From contig NZ_CP121354.1 in the NCBI RefSeq assembly GCF_029674545.1, positions 2,985,001 through 3,049,000 of the forward strand: DNA of 64,000 bases. The letters run 5' to 3'. Shown here piece after piece: positions 1 to 9,182 of this stretch; the stretch's first letter is position 1, and each line of letters opens with the position of its first letter. The DNA comes from Mesorhizobium sp. WSM4904. GTDB taxonomy: Bacteria; Pseudomonadota; Alphaproteobacteria; Rhizobiales; Rhizobiaceae. A model generated the notes under the pieces. The model was given only the letters and a program-made list of their open reading frames with translations. It did no database searches and was not told the DNA's origin. The translations under genes were made by a program, and so were the position numbers.

Positions 1-35
1 AGGCTGAAATCAGAACTTAAGGGGATCGACTGACG

Positions 36-749
36 ATGGCCAACAACAGACCAGTTATTCTTATTTCCGGCAGTGACGGTGGTATCGGCTCGGCGATAGT
101 CAGCGAATTGATGGAGCGCGGCTATCGGCTCAGCCTGGGTGCGATGAATGCTCGCGCCCTCGTTGAGAAATTCGGACCAGAGACACCCGACCGCATCTAC
201 CAGTCATTCGATGCTTTCGACCGCTCCAGTGCTAAGTCTTGGGTTGATCGAACAGCTAAGACATTTGGACAGATCGACGGGGTGGTGAACGCTATCGGGC
301 TTGGTCTGCGTGTCACCATCATGGACGACAACGATGAAGACCTGGATAAGCTCTGGGAGGTGAACGTCAAGACGCCCCTGCGCCTTGTCCGGTTATGCAT
401 GCCGTATCTAGAGGCTTGCGGCAAGGGCCGTGTGGTCAACCTTGTTTCACTGGGTGGCAAGCGAATTAAGAATGTCACGGTCGGCTATGGCACGACGAAA
501 TTCGCCGCCATGGGGCTGACACACGCGATCAGGACTTATGGTTGGGATAAAGGAATTCGGGCAACAGCGCTTTGTCCTGGGTGGGTAAAGACGAGCATGA
601 GCGTCAAGTCGCCCACCCTAAAGATTCAGCAGGACGAGATGACGGATCCGTCCACGATAGCCCATCTCGTCAGAACGGCGATCGAGCTTCCGAACAATGC
701 TGCAATGGCCGAGATGGTCGTCAATTGCGAATTCGAAGATATCTTCTGA
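36..749 (+). CDS. SDR family oxidoreductase
   Basis: Short-chain dehydrogenase/reductase of 237 aa, the usual length for a classical SDR. The N-terminal Rossmann glycine motif (G12-S-D-G-G-I-G18) binds NAD(P), NAI at about 85-87 matches the NAG motif, and the active site is Ser138 with Tyr151-xxx-Lys155. A purine-rich ribosome site (aagggga) sits upstream of the ATG. It lies 20 bases before the aldo/keto reductase, so the two are probably co-transcribed. Because sugar-type transport and fructosamine-type enzymes follow, a carbohydrate or aldehyde substrate is likely. The specific substrate cannot be read from the sequence. Confidence 0.85.
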   Translation: MANNRPVILISGSDGGIGSAIVSELMERGYRLSLGAMNARALVEKFGPETPDRIYQSFDAFDRSSAKSWVDRTAKTFGQIDGVVNAIGLGLRVTIMDDNDEDLDKLWEVNVKTPLRLVRLCMPYLEACGKGRVVNLVSLGGKRIKNVTVGYGTTKFAAMGLTHAIRTYGWDKGIRATALCPGWVKTSMSVKSPTLKIQQDEMTDPSTIAHLVRTAIELPNNAAMAEMVVNCEFEDIF

Positions 750-769
750 TTTCAATAGTCGAGGATACA

Positions 770-1828
770 ATGGAATATCGTCTACTCGGCCGTTCGGGCC
801 TAAAGATCTCAACCGTCACAATGGGAACGATGACCCTAGGTGGCGTGGGTTGGGCGAAGAAGACCGGCGACTTGGGGGTCTCGGATGCCAGGCGACTCGT
901 CGATCTCTGCATCGACGCAGGCGTCAATCTCATCGACACCGCCAATGTCTACTCCAACGGAGTAGCTGAAGAGATTATTGGAGAGGTCCTGGGTGGCAAG
1001 CGAAAAGGGGGCGTCCTTCTTGCCTCCAAGGCACGCTTCCAAATGGGTAACGGATTAAATGATGTTGGCTCCTCACGCCATCACTTGATCGCTGCATGTG
1101 AAGCAAGCCTGAAGCGGATGAGAACGGACGTCATCGACTTGTATCAGTTACATGAGTGGGATGGGCTGACGCCATTGGAAGAAACGATGGAGGCACTTGA
1201 TACGCTGGTGCGTGACGGGAAAGTCCGTTACATCGGGTGCTCCAATTTCTCTGGCTGGCACATCATGAAGGCGCTAGGTGTCAGTGAGCGGGACAGACGT
1301 CATCGCTTCGTAAGCCAACAAATTCACTACACGCTTGAGTCTCGCGACGCCGAATACGAGCTCCTTCCAATTTCGGTCGACCAGGGACTAGGCGTTCTCG
1401 TATGGAGCCCACTCGCCGGCGGCCTGCTCTCCGGCAAACATCGCCGCAACCAGGCGGCGCCACAGGACAGCCGGCAATTTGCTGGCTGGACCGAACCTCC
1501 AATCCGCGACGAGAACCGTCTATGGAATATCATCGATGTGCTGGTGTCGATTGCCAATGGGCGCGGTGTATCCGCCGCTCAGATCGCACTTGCATGGTCG
1601 CTTGGGCGAAAAGCCATTACGTCGGTCGTGATCGGCGGGCGTACTGATGCACAGTTCAAAGACAACCTGGCTGCGGCCGAACTAAAGCTGACAGCAGACG
1701 AGAGGAAGGCTTTGGACGAGATCAGCATGCCACCGGTAATCTATCCGTATTGGCATCAGAGGAACGAGGCCAGCGATCGACTGAGCGAGGCAGACTTGAC
1801 GCTCCTAGGTCAACATCTTCTTTCTTAG
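770..1828 (+). CDS. Aldo/keto reductase
   Basis: NADPH-dependent aldo/keto reductase, 352 aa, TIM barrel. The catalytic tetrad is visible as Asp56, Tyr61, Lys87 and His128, and the family start MEYRLLGRSGLKIS fixes the start at 770; the frame is open further upstream but that part overlaps the SDR gene and has no homology. The C-terminal cofactor motif (VVIGGRTDAQ at about 290) is present. It resembles the YajO/Tas-type potassium-channel-beta-like branch. It probably forms an operon with the preceding SDR and reduces or oxidises a sugar or aldehyde linked to the cluster downstream (inference). Confidence 0.85.
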   Translation: MEYRLLGRSGLKISTVTMGTMTLGGVGWAKKTGDLGVSDARRLVDLCIDAGVNLIDTANVYSNGVAEEIIGEVLGGKRKGGVLLASKARFQMGNGLNDVGSSRHHLIAACEASLKRMRTDVIDLYQLHEWDGLTPLEETMEALDTLVRDGKVRYIGCSNFSGWHIMKALGVSERDRRHRFVSQQIHYTLESRDAEYELLPISVDQGLGVLVWSPLAGGLLSGKHRRNQAAPQDSRQFAGWTEPPIRDENRLWNIIDVLVSIANGRGVSAAQIALAWSLGRKAITSVVIGGRTDAQFKDNLAAAELKLTADERKALDEISMPPVIYPYWHQRNEASDRLSEADLTLLGQHLLS

Positions 1829-2502
1829 TGCACGGTTGATTAGCTTCGTCGGCCGAAGAAGCAGATGGGTTGTGCTGCAAAACCGCCCGATCTCTTCATG
1901 ATCCCGGGTGCCTGACTTACATGCGGGTGTGGGCCTGCTGCTTGATCGAGACGATCCATTGAACTGGTAGTGACATGTAGGGGCGCTACGCAGGGCAAGC
2001 TCAGCAGACCCTCGACCAAGAGTACCGGGAACATGACGCGACGCGACACAGTAGCGGCGGCGGTGCTATAGCGATCCTAACGAAAGTACTCAGCTGGTCT
2101 ACTTGAAAGGAAATCTTTGCCAAGACGCACGGGACTGGCGTTATTCGGCCTGATCAACATCCTCCAATGTTACCAGAGCTTTCAACAGGATTGCCGGGAT
2201 GACAAATTCGTCATTGACACCAGTCACGGCTTTCTCTAGATTGGTATATACCAACTGGCGCAACGCGGCGAGTGGCAATATCGGAGGGCGCATCTCGCCC
2301 AACGAGGAAGAAAACGCCGTGCGGTGGCAAAACCAGCAGGTAGCGGGGATGAGGTCGGCGCGGACTATCGTGTCGGACCCTCATCTCCAACTTGACACGA
2401 CTTTCAATACAGCAGCGGCGCATCCTCCCGTGCCTCTGCGAAATGTGGCCGGCGAACTTTTTGTTCGTCGGCCACCCCATCATTCTGCGGCTGGGCGCAC
2501 TA
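1829..2502. other. Long intergenic region before the ABC importer genes
   Basis: 674 bases with no convincing gene. A short open frame at 2199-2513 shows no family resemblance. The region's one clear element is a 14-base perfect palindrome (see 2241-2254). Otherwise I see nothing recognisable; it could be the decayed site of a lost regulator or binding-protein gene, but no homology supports that. Confidence 0.5.
2241..2254. promoter_or_regulatory. Palindromic operator, HutC/GntR type
   Basis: TTGGTATATACCAA is a perfect 14-base palindrome about 250 bases before the ABC ATPase gene. Regulators of the HutC subfamily of GntR proteins (NagR/DasR, PhnF) bind sites of the form TGGT-N4-ACCA, and FrlR belongs to this subfamily. 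An operator for a sugar-responsive GntR regulator is therefore the best reading. No such regulator gene lies in the window. Confidence 0.5.
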
Positions 2503-3633
2503 ATGGACGCTAACGAGAGTTCAGAACACTACGCATACAGCGCTGATGTCGCGTCCAAGTCGCTTCCGATCTCCATTCGGTCTGTGAACAAGGCTTACGG
2601 CGCGGTCGCCGCGCTTAAGGACGTCAACCTCGACATCAAGAGCGGGGAGTTCATGACGCTGCTCGGGCCGTCGGGATCGGGCAAGACTACCCTTCTGATG
2701 GTTCTCGCGGGGTTTGTGCGTCCGCAAGCGGGATCTGTGATGTTTGGGGATGAAGAGGTCATCGCAAAGGCGCCTCACGAGCGAGGTATAGGGATGATGT
2801 TCCAAAACTACGCTTTGTTTCCCCATATGAGCGTGGCAACAAACATCAGCTATCCACTCAGGATTCGTAAATGGTCCAGGGAACGGATCGATGCCGCGGT
2901 AGACGAGGTGCTCTCCACGGTCCAACTGTCCGGGTATCAATCGCGCCGCATTTCCGAGCTATCCGGGGGGCAGAAGCAGCGCGTTGCGCTTGCTCGGGCC
3001 GTGGTGTTCAAGCCCAAGATTTTGCTGATGGATGAGCCGCTATCGGCACTCGATAAGAACCTGCGGGAGTTGATGCAGCTCGAACTACGCGGCATGCATG
3101 AACGCCTGGGCATGACAACGGTTTTGGTGACGCACGATCAACGAGAAGCCCTGACGATGTCAGATCGTATCGCCGTCCTGCGTAACGGCGAAATCGCGCA
3201 GGTCGACAGTCCCTCCGCCCTTTATAACGCGCCAACAACAGCATTCATCGCGGGTTTTCTGGGCGAGTCTGCATTCCTGGCAGTAACGTCGCGCGACGGC
3301 ATGCCCTTTTACCGGGAGCAACCGATCGTGGTCCCTGACGGTAGTGCTGTTTTGGAAGACGGCTTCCTGGTGCTGAGGCCTGAGAAACTCGAGGTGGTCA
3401 CTACGCATATACGACAGCCGGAATATAACTACTTTGAGGGATCACTGGAGCGTGTTCTTTTCCAAGGCGAGAGTAGCGTGGTCTTCGTTCGCTTGGCCAA
3501 TGGCGAGCGCGTTGCTGTTCGGCGTCATTTGAATGAGGGAAACAGCACTGGTCTTCCTCCGGCAGGTAGCCGTGTCGCGCTTAGCTTGCATAAGAACGAT
3601 AGCCGGATCGTTCGCGACGACTTGAAGCGCTGA
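2503..3633 (+). CDS. ABC transporter ATP-binding protein, PotA-like
   Basis: 376 aa ATPase of a polyamine/opine-type (spermidine/putrescine-like) importer. Walker A GPSGSGKTT at 55-63, Q-loop MMFQNYALFPHMS, signature LSGGQKQRVALARA and Walker B ILLMDEPLSALDK are all intact. The C-terminal third is a TOBE-type domain (PEKLEVV onwards). Start 2503 is chosen because homology begins just after it; the frame is open further upstream without homology. It is followed one base later by the first permease gene. In rhizobia and agrobacteria this transporter class also imports opines and Amadori compounds, which fits the sugar enzymes that follow. Confidence 0.88.
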   Translation: MDANESSEHYAYSADVASKSLPISIRSVNKAYGAVAALKDVNLDIKSGEFMTLLGPSGSGKTTLLMVLAGFVRPQAGSVMFGDEEVIAKAPHERGIGMMFQNYALFPHMSVATNISYPLRIRKWSRERIDAAVDEVLSTVQLSGYQSRRISELSGGQKQRVALARAVVFKPKILLMDEPLSALDKNLRELMQLELRGMHERLGMTTVLVTHDQREALTMSDRIAVLRNGEIAQVDSPSALYNAPTTAFIAGFLGESAFLAVTSRDGMPFYREQPIVVPDGSAVLEDGFLVLRPEKLEVVTTHIRQPEYNYFEGSLERVLFQGESSVVFVRLANGERVAVRRHLNEGNSTGLPPAGSRVALSLHKNDSRIVRDDLKR

Positions 3634-3634
3634 T

Positions 3635-4534
3635 ATGACGACCGCTGCTTCAACCGCGACCACCGACTTCAACGTCGAAGTCCTACGCAGTGCAGAGGGA
3701 CGGGAGCGCCGGATCCTTCTGTCGCTCACTCTGCCGGGCATCCTGCTTGTCGCATCCGTTATTCTGCTGCCGCTTTGCGTAATGCTGTATGAATCTTTCA
3801 TCGGGGAGAGCGGTTCCTTCAGTGTGGAGAACTACACAAGGCTGTGGACGAGCCCGGTCTATGGACAGGTCTTCGAACTGACCTTCAAGGTATCCTTGTT
3901 TACCACCTTGCTGGTTGCGATCATCGGCTATCCACTGACGTATGCACTCTCGCAGTTGCCCGAGCGCTCGCAGAACCTGGCCCTGCTGTGCGTCCTGCTA
4001 CCGTTTTGGACGCCGGTACTCGTACGCACCTACGCCTGGTTGGTGCTCCTCCAAGACAACGGCCTGATAAATAAAGGACTCACGGGGCTTGATTTGATCT
4101 CGCAGCCCTTGCCGCTCAGCCACAACATGACCGGCGCGCTCGTTGGAATGGTGCAAGTGATGCTGCCTTTTCTCGTGCTGCCACTCTTCGCGTCGATGAA
4201 GGCGATTGACCCCAACCTTATGGCTGCCGCGTCCAATCTCGGTGCCAAGCCTTCTCGAGCTTTCAGGGACGTCTTTTTCCCATTGTCACTGCCTGGATTC
4301 CTTTCGGGGCTCTTGATCGTCTTCGTCCTCTGCCTTGGGTTCTATGTTACTCCGGCAGTTCTGGGTGGCGGCCGCGTGATCATGGCTGCGATGCGTATCG
4401 AAGCCAATGTCCGGGCCTACTCAAACTGGGGCGCCGCTAGCGCGCTTGGAATTGTCCTTCTGCTTATCACTGTCTTTCTGATCCTCGTGGCTGGCTTCGT
4501 CGGTCGTAAGGCAGGCAAGGGGATGTTCCGATGA
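3635..4534 (+). CDS. ABC transporter permease, PotB-like
   Basis: 299 aa inner-membrane permease with six predicted hydrophobic segments and the binding-protein-dependent transport loop (AAASNLGAKPSRAFRDVFFPLSLPG at about 194-218), the EAA motif that contacts the ATPase. The start follows the ATPase stop directly. Its last codons overlap the next permease by four bases (ATGA), so translation is probably coupled. No periplasmic binding protein is encoded nearby, which is unusual for an importer; it may lie outside the window. Confidence 0.87.
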   Translation: MTTAASTATTDFNVEVLRSAEGRERRILLSLTLPGILLVASVILLPLCVMLYESFIGESGSFSVENYTRLWTSPVYGQVFELTFKVSLFTTLLVAIIGYPLTYALSQLPERSQNLALLCVLLPFWTPVLVRTYAWLVLLQDNGLINKGLTGLDLISQPLPLSHNMTGALVGMVQVMLPFLVLPLFASMKAIDPNLMAAASNLGAKPSRAFRDVFFPLSLPGFLSGLLIVFVLCLGFYVTPAVLGGGRVIMAAMRIEANVRAYSNWGAASALGIVLLLITVFLILVAGFVGRKAGKGMFR

Positions 4535-5349
4535 AGTGGCTGCTGCAACCGGCGTCTCTAACCCAGGTCACACATTTGCAGCGGCTTTGGTTGTACGCCC
4601 TTACAATTCTGACGCTAGTATTTCTCGTCGCGCCAACGTTGATCGTCATTCCGATGTCCTTTTCGGGGTCGAAGTTCCTTCAATTCCCGCCTAAGGACAT
4701 TTCTCTCACCTGGTACGTGAACTACTTCACGTCGCGACAGTGGATGCAGGCGACATGGGTCTCGGTTAGCGTCGCCATACTCAGCATGCTTTCCGCGACC
4801 GCAATAGGTACTGCGGGGGCTTACGGAATCTGGGTCGGTAAACCGCGCTTCAGAGCGGCGATCTGGGGTCTATTTGCTCTCCCAATGGCAATTCCCGTGA
4901 TCCTGCTGGCGATAGGATCGCTATTCGTGTTCGCCAGGTTGGGTCTCGTGAATACAACGCTCGGCCTGACCCTCATGCACACGGCAATGGCGCTGCCGTT
5001 CGTAATGATCGTCGTTACGGCGGGTCTGGCTTCGTACGACATCAATCAGGAGCACGCTGCGCGCAGCCTCGGTGCTTCTCGTCTGTACGCTTTCTTTACC
5101 GTCACCCTGCCGCAGATCAGGTTTTCCGTGATTTCGGCGATGCTGTTTTCGTTCTTCGCATCGTTCGATGAAGTCGTTGTGGCGATGTTTATATCTACTG
5201 GACCCGGCTCGACCCTAAACCGCAAGATGTTCAATTCACTTAGGGACGAGCTCGACCCAACGATCGCTGCGATCTGCACCTGCCTGATCGCCATTTCGAT
5301 CCTGCTAATCGTCATCGGCCAACTCACCAAACCTCGCTCACCGAAATAG
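4531..5349 (+). CDS. ABC transporter permease, PotC-like
   Basis: 272 aa second membrane subunit of the polyamine/opine-type importer. Hydrophobic segments recur along the whole length, with the EAA loop AARSLGASRLYAFFTVTLPQ at about 177-196. The start overlaps the upstream permease stop. It completes a heterodimeric permease with the preceding gene, driven by the PotA-like ATPase. A 60-base gap separates it from the SIS-domain gene, so the enzymes downstream are probably in the same transcript. Confidence 0.87.
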   Translation: MKWLLQPASLTQVTHLQRLWLYALTILTLVFLVAPTLIVIPMSFSGSKFLQFPPKDISLTWYVNYFTSRQWMQATWVSVSVAILSMLSATAIGTAGAYGIWVGKPRFRAAIWGLFALPMAIPVILLAIGSLFVFARLGLVNTTLGLTLMHTAMALPFVMIVVTAGLASYDINQEHAARSLGASRLYAFFTVTLPQIRFSVISAMLFSFFASFDEVVVAMFISTGPGSTLNRKMFNSLRDELDPTIAAICTCLIAISILLIVIGQLTKPRSPK

Positions 5350-5409
5350 CGTCGATCACACGAGATCGATGCGACAAGTCAAACCAGTCAAAACATCGAA
5401 GGACTCACG

Positions 5410-6393
5410 ATGATTACCGAACAAACTGACGCTCAAATCAAAAATGCGTTGAACGCCGTGGCTGGTCGCGAAAATGTCACCGACATCTTCTTTGTCGCCT
5501 GTGGGGGCTCGTACGCGCACATGCTTCCAAACCAATACATCGTGGAGCGCGAAGCAAAGGCGATCATCGGCAACGCGCTCAATGCGGCCGAGTTCAAGGC
5601 GCGGGCGCCGAAACGCCTGGGCAAAAATTCCATCGTCATCGCCTGTTCCCATTCGGGCACGACCCCGGAAACCGTGGAGGCGGTCAAAATCGCCCGCGCC
5701 GCGGGTGCTCTGACCATCTCATTGACACATGATCTTGGTAGCCCGCTCGACCAGGAGTCCGAATATATAGTCTCCTACGTCCATGCACCCCTGACCATGT
5801 CGCCCATTCATTCGGCAGCGGTGTTGCAGAGGCTGACCTTCGGCATTCTCAAAATCCGAGAAGGCAACCCAAGGGCCGATGATTTCGAGAAGGGCTTGGC
5901 GGCGTTCCCCGCTCTCGCGGAGAACCTCGTCGCTGACCACGGTGGCAAGGCCGCTGAATTCGCGGAGACGCATAAACGCGAAGCGATTATCTATACGATG
6001 GCGTCGGGAGCGAACTTCGGACAGGCCTACTCATTCGCCATTTGCCTTCTGCAGGAAATGCAGTGGGTTCACTCGGCGGCAATACATGCCGGCGAATATT
6101 TCCACGGCCCGTTCGAGATCACTGACTTTGACGTGCCGTTCATCCAACTCATGGGTTTGGGACCATCCCGCGCGATGGACGAGCGCGCGCTCGCCTTCGC
6201 GCAGAAATACAGTAAGCGCGTGACGGTGGTGGACGCGAATGATTTCGGCGTGACCTCATTGCCCGAAAGCGTATCCGAGTATCTCGCGCCGTTGGTCTTC
6301 TCGCCTGTCTTGCGTGCCTACGCCGACAAGCTGTCCGAGGCCAAAGGTCATCCGCTGACCGTCCGCCGCTACATGTGGAAGATGGAATACTGA
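5410..6393 (+). CDS. SIS-domain sugar isomerase/deglycase, FrlB-like
   Basis: 327 aa protein with two SIS (sugar isomerase) domains, the fold of the GlmS isomerase half. Motifs ACGGSYAH at about 31-38 and CSHSGTTPETVEA at about 80-92 bind the sugar phosphate. The segment HAGEYFHGPFEITD matches the conserved acid-histidine region of E. coli FrlB, which splits fructoselysine 6-phosphate into glucose 6-phosphate and lysine. The kinase that would supply such a 6-phosphate follows directly. The exact amine (lysine, glutamine, an opine) is unknown. It could also be a glutamine-independent GlmS-like isomerase, but the FrlB reading fits the context better. Confidence 0.72.
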   Translation: MITEQTDAQIKNALNAVAGRENVTDIFFVACGGSYAHMLPNQYIVEREAKAIIGNALNAAEFKARAPKRLGKNSIVIACSHSGTTPETVEAVKIARAAGALTISLTHDLGSPLDQESEYIVSYVHAPLTMSPIHSAAVLQRLTFGILKIREGNPRADDFEKGLAAFPALAENLVADHGGKAAEFAETHKREAIIYTMASGANFGQAYSFAICLLQEMQWVHSAAIHAGEYFHGPFEITDFDVPFIQLMGLGPSRAMDERALAFAQKYSKRVTVVDANDFGVTSLPESVSEYLAPLVFSPVLRAYADKLSEAKGHPLTVRRYMWKMEY

Positions 6394-6555
6394 CTTCCAG
6401 GCTTTTTAGGTACCCAGCCTGCCTGCGTGCGACCACCTCAACGCCCAGGCTCGCTGGTCGGCTAGATGATGACGAAAGGATGGCTGAAGCGTGCAAATCG
6501 CTTCTGCCACCTACGGTCGAACGCCCAGATCCACAAGATTCGAAGGTTCTGCATC

Positions 6556-7398
6556 ATGTCTTCCGCCTCGCAATTCGAACGTGGGCTCGTCGGGGTCGGT
6601 GATAACGTCGTTGACCATTATCTCGATCAAGGCGTCTACTACCCCGGCGGCAACGCCTTGAACGTTGCCATCCTCGCTCACCGGTTCGGGGTGGCCAATA
6701 GCGCCTATATCGGCATTTTGGGCTGTGATCAGGAGGGCGCCCATGTGCGGGCCAGCATCCTGGCCGAGGGACTCTCAGATAGCCAACTGCGCGTCGTGAA
6801 AGGCGAGACGGGCAAGGCGAAAGTAACTCTGGTCGACGGTGATCGTGTCTTCGTTGGCTCCAATAAGGGAGGTGTGCGCAAGAGGGTGATGCTGCGCATG
6901 GACGACGATGATCTCGACCTCATCTCTCGGCTGGGGCACGTGCATTCTTCGTGCTTCAGTTATCTCGAGCCGGAACTCCCTCGCATCCGCGCGATTGCTC
7001 ATGGCCTTTCGTTCGATTTTTCAACTGGTCGCGATAGGGACTACTTCGCCGCGATATGTCCGCTCGCGACGATCGCATTCTTTTCGGGTTCGGACATGAA
7101 TGACGCCGAGACAGAGGCGTTCATCCGGGAGGCACATCTGCTCGGCGCGCAGACAGTGTGCGTTACCCAAGGCGAACGCGGCGCCGTCTTTAGCGATGGT
7201 CGGTCGACTTTACGTCAGGGAATCGTGCAAGCCAAAGTGGTCGACACGATGGGAGCTGGAGATGCGTTCATCGGAGGCTTCCTTGCCGCTATGCTCCAGG
7301 GGGCCTCAAGTGAAGCATCGCTTTTACATGGCGCGACATCTGCAGCGGCAGCTTGCGAGTGGTCAGGAGCCTTCGGCTATCCACATCCCACTAGTTAG
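6556..7398 (+). CDS. PfkB-family sugar kinase, FrlD-like
   Basis: 280 aa ribokinase-fold kinase. The N-terminal PfkB signature is YYPGGNALNVAILA at about 26-39; the C-terminal one, DTMGAGDAFIGGFLAA at about 236-251, includes the catalytic Asp of GAGD. Start 6556 is preferred because the family opens with a short strand reading V-G-D-N-V-V-D; the frame is open to 6466 but that part lacks homology. Small size and the GDNVVDHY start resemble FrlD, the fructoselysine kinase. With the SIS enzyme upstream this makes a two-step Amadori-product pathway (phosphorylate, then deglycate). The substrate is inferred from context only. Confidence 0.72.
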   Translation: MSSASQFERGLVGVGDNVVDHYLDQGVYYPGGNALNVAILAHRFGVANSAYIGILGCDQEGAHVRASILAEGLSDSQLRVVKGETGKAKVTLVDGDRVFVGSNKGGVRKRVMLRMDDDDLDLISRLGHVHSSCFSYLEPELPRIRAIAHGLSFDFSTGRDRDYFAAICPLATIAFFSGSDMNDAETEAFIREAHLLGAQTVCVTQGERGAVFSDGRSTLRQGIVQAKVVDTMGAGDAFIGGFLAAMLQGASSEASLLHGATSAAAACEWSGAFGYPHPTS

Positions 7399-7696
7399 CG
7401 GCGGGATGCGAGCAGGGTGCTTCTAGCGTTAGGAATCCGGCCCCGTAGACCCGGCCATTCTTGCTCGAAGCATTACGTAGCCGATGACGGTCCGTTGCTC
7501 AGCATGAGGTTGAGGCCGGCGAGTTGCACAGGCCCCCGCTAATCGGCAGCTAGCAACGAATGGGAGCTATGATAGTGCCTCAAGCGGATGTCCTAGGGCC
7601 TGGTATCGCCCATCTTTCATCAATCGGCGCCGCGATAAGGGTGCCGTCGATATCGCCCGATCGTAGGCTCTCCAGACTCTGAGATGCGGACTGCGT
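7399..7696. other. Spacer between catabolic cluster and traR
   Basis: About 300 bases with no gene-like frame of recognisable family and no clear hairpin. It is the junction between the catabolic cargo and the conserved ICE regulatory module. Confidence 0.4.
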
Positions 7697-8425
7697 ATGC
7701 ACGACGTCTTTCATAGATTTGTCGAGCACCTGTCCGAAAGCACCAATGCGGCTGATCTACGCGATGCCTTGGCCGAGACTGCGTCCTCGCTTGATCTGCC
7801 CTCATTCGCTTATCTCCTGCCATCGCTCGGTTCGCGTCGGGGGACCGATCTGATCTCCACCTATCCTCAACCATGGACATCTCACTATCTTAATAGCCGC
7901 TACGAACATGTGGACCCGGTAGTCCAGCAGGCCCGGCTAGGCCCGGATGCATTCCGCTGGGATGCGGACGGAGGCGATCTAGACTTGTCGACCCCACAGC
8001 GGCAGTTGATGGATGAGGCGACCCAATTCGGCATCCGCTGTGGCTTTACAATTCCGATCCATGACCGTCGGGGGATGTTTGCCGCGCTAACTTTCGTCTC
8101 AGATGAACGGCGGCCGCTTTTCTTTCGCATGATTGAGCGCTACGAGAGCGCGCTGCAATTGGTGGCCGTCTTCTTTCACATCCAGGCACGTCGCAGGCTG
8201 ACGTCGGAGCCAATGGTGGATGGCGTCGCTTTGTCCCGTCGGGAAACTCAGTGCTTGCAATGGGCTGCTCGCGGCAAATCGGATTGGGACATCGGCCGCA
8301 TTCTGGGAATTAGCCAGCGCACTGCCGCCTTTCATCTGGACAATGCCAAGAAGAAGCTTGGCGTGCGAACCAAAACCCAGGCAGCCATCCGCTTCGCATT
8401 ATCGAGATCGACAGATCTGACCTGA
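7697..8425 (+). CDS. traR: LuxR-family quorum-sensing regulator TraR
   Basis: 242 aa AHL-responsive activator. Residues about 15-160 form the autoinducer-binding domain, with the conserved W-x3-Y pattern (PWTSHYLNSRYEHVDPV) and the aspartate-bearing turn after it. Residues about 175-240 form the LuxR helix-turn-helix (LSRRETQCLQWAARGKSDWDIGRIL). It lies directly upstream of a LuxI-type synthase in the same direction. In ICEMlSymR7A, TraR with AHL activates traI1 and the msi172-msi171 (fseA) genes; the same gene order here supports the same role. Confidence 0.85.
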   Translation: MHDVFHRFVEHLSESTNAADLRDALAETASSLDLPSFAYLLPSLGSRRGTDLISTYPQPWTSHYLNSRYEHVDPVVQQARLGPDAFRWDADGGDLDLSTPQRQLMDEATQFGIRCGFTIPIHDRRGMFAALTFVSDERRPLFFRMIERYESALQLVAVFFHIQARRRLTSEPMVDGVALSRRETQCLQWAARGKSDWDIGRILGISQRTAAFHLDNAKKKLGVRTKTQAAIRFALSRSTDLT

Positions 8426-8438
8426 CCACCCCACCACG

Positions 8439-8454
8439 CTGTATACATGCACAG
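8439..8454. promoter_or_regulatory. Possible tra box upstream of traI
   Basis: CTGT-N8-ACAG (16 bases, imperfect inside) lies about 65 bases before traI, a sensible place for a TraR operator. The symmetry is weak and I have no second copy in the window to confirm it. Confidence 0.25.
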
Positions 8455-8519
8455 GTTGTGGCGACAAGGACCTTCGCCTCCAATCACGACCGATATTTGT
8501 CGCGAAGGAGAAGGCCGCC

Positions 8520-9146
8520 ATGATGCAGTTGATCACGCCGGATCGTTACGCTGAATTCAGCCACGAGCTCGAGGAGATGCACCGCTTGCGACATCGCGTC
8601 TTCAGGGATCGCCTCAAATGGGACGTGCCGGTCAACGGCGGTTATGAAGTCGACTCGTTCGACGCCCTGGGCCCCCACTATCTGCTGCTCAGGGGACCGA
8701 CTGAACGCATCGAGGGCTGTGTCCGCCTGTTGCCCACCACCGGCCCGACAATGTTGCGCGACAGCTTCTCCATTCTTCTTGGCGGCCGCCAGGCGCCGGC
8801 AAGCCCCGGGATCTGGGAGAGCAGTCGCTTCGCGCTCGACGTTCCGCCCTCCGCGCCTAAGGAGGCTGGCATTGCGCTCGGCACTTACGAACTGTTCGCC
8901 GGCATGATCGAGTTCGGCCTGTCCCGCAACCTGCACACTATTGTCACCGTGACGGATTTGCGCATCGAGCGGATCCTGCGCCGTGCCGGCTGGCCGCTCG
9001 AGCGGTTGTCCGATCCGCAGACGATCGGCGACACGCGCGCGGTCGCGGGCTTTCTCGAAGTCTCTACCGACATCCTGGAGGTCATTCGCGGCAATGGCGG
9101 GATCAAGGGCCCCGCGCTGTGGGCGCCGGTCATGAAGAACGGCTGA
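8520..9146 (+). CDS. traI: Acyl-homoserine-lactone synthase
   Basis: 208 aa LuxI-family synthase making an N-acyl-homoserine lactone from SAM and acyl-ACP. Conserved residues visible are Arg in RHRVFRDRLKWDV (about 25-37), the Asp/Phe pair in EVDSFDALGPHYLL, and Arg/Glu in EGCVRLLPT and WESSRFALD. A strong ribosome site (aaggagaa) precedes two consecutive ATGs; 8520 is used. It follows traR by 94 bases and precedes the two-frame fseA genes, as in the ICEMlSymR7A transfer regulon. Confidence 0.88.
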   Translation: MMQLITPDRYAEFSHELEEMHRLRHRVFRDRLKWDVPVNGGYEVDSFDALGPHYLLLRGPTERIEGCVRLLPTTGPTMLRDSFSILLGGRQAPASPGIWESSRFALDVPPSAPKEAGIALGTYELFAGMIEFGLSRNLHTIVTVTDLRIERILRRAGWPLERLSDPQTIGDTRAVAGFLEVSTDILEVIRGNGGIKGPALWAPVMKNG

Positions 9147-9182
9147 TCGGAAGGCTCATTCCACCCCGTTTGGGAACGTATG

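Noticed and set aside
1829..2502. GntR regulator remnant before the importer
   Set aside because: The palindrome suggests a regulator site, but no translated segment resembles a GntR protein.
8426..8519. A clear TraR box before traI
   Set aside because: Only CTGT-N8-ACAG is visible; it is too weak to call firmly and no second copy was found before fseA. Listed at low confidence only.
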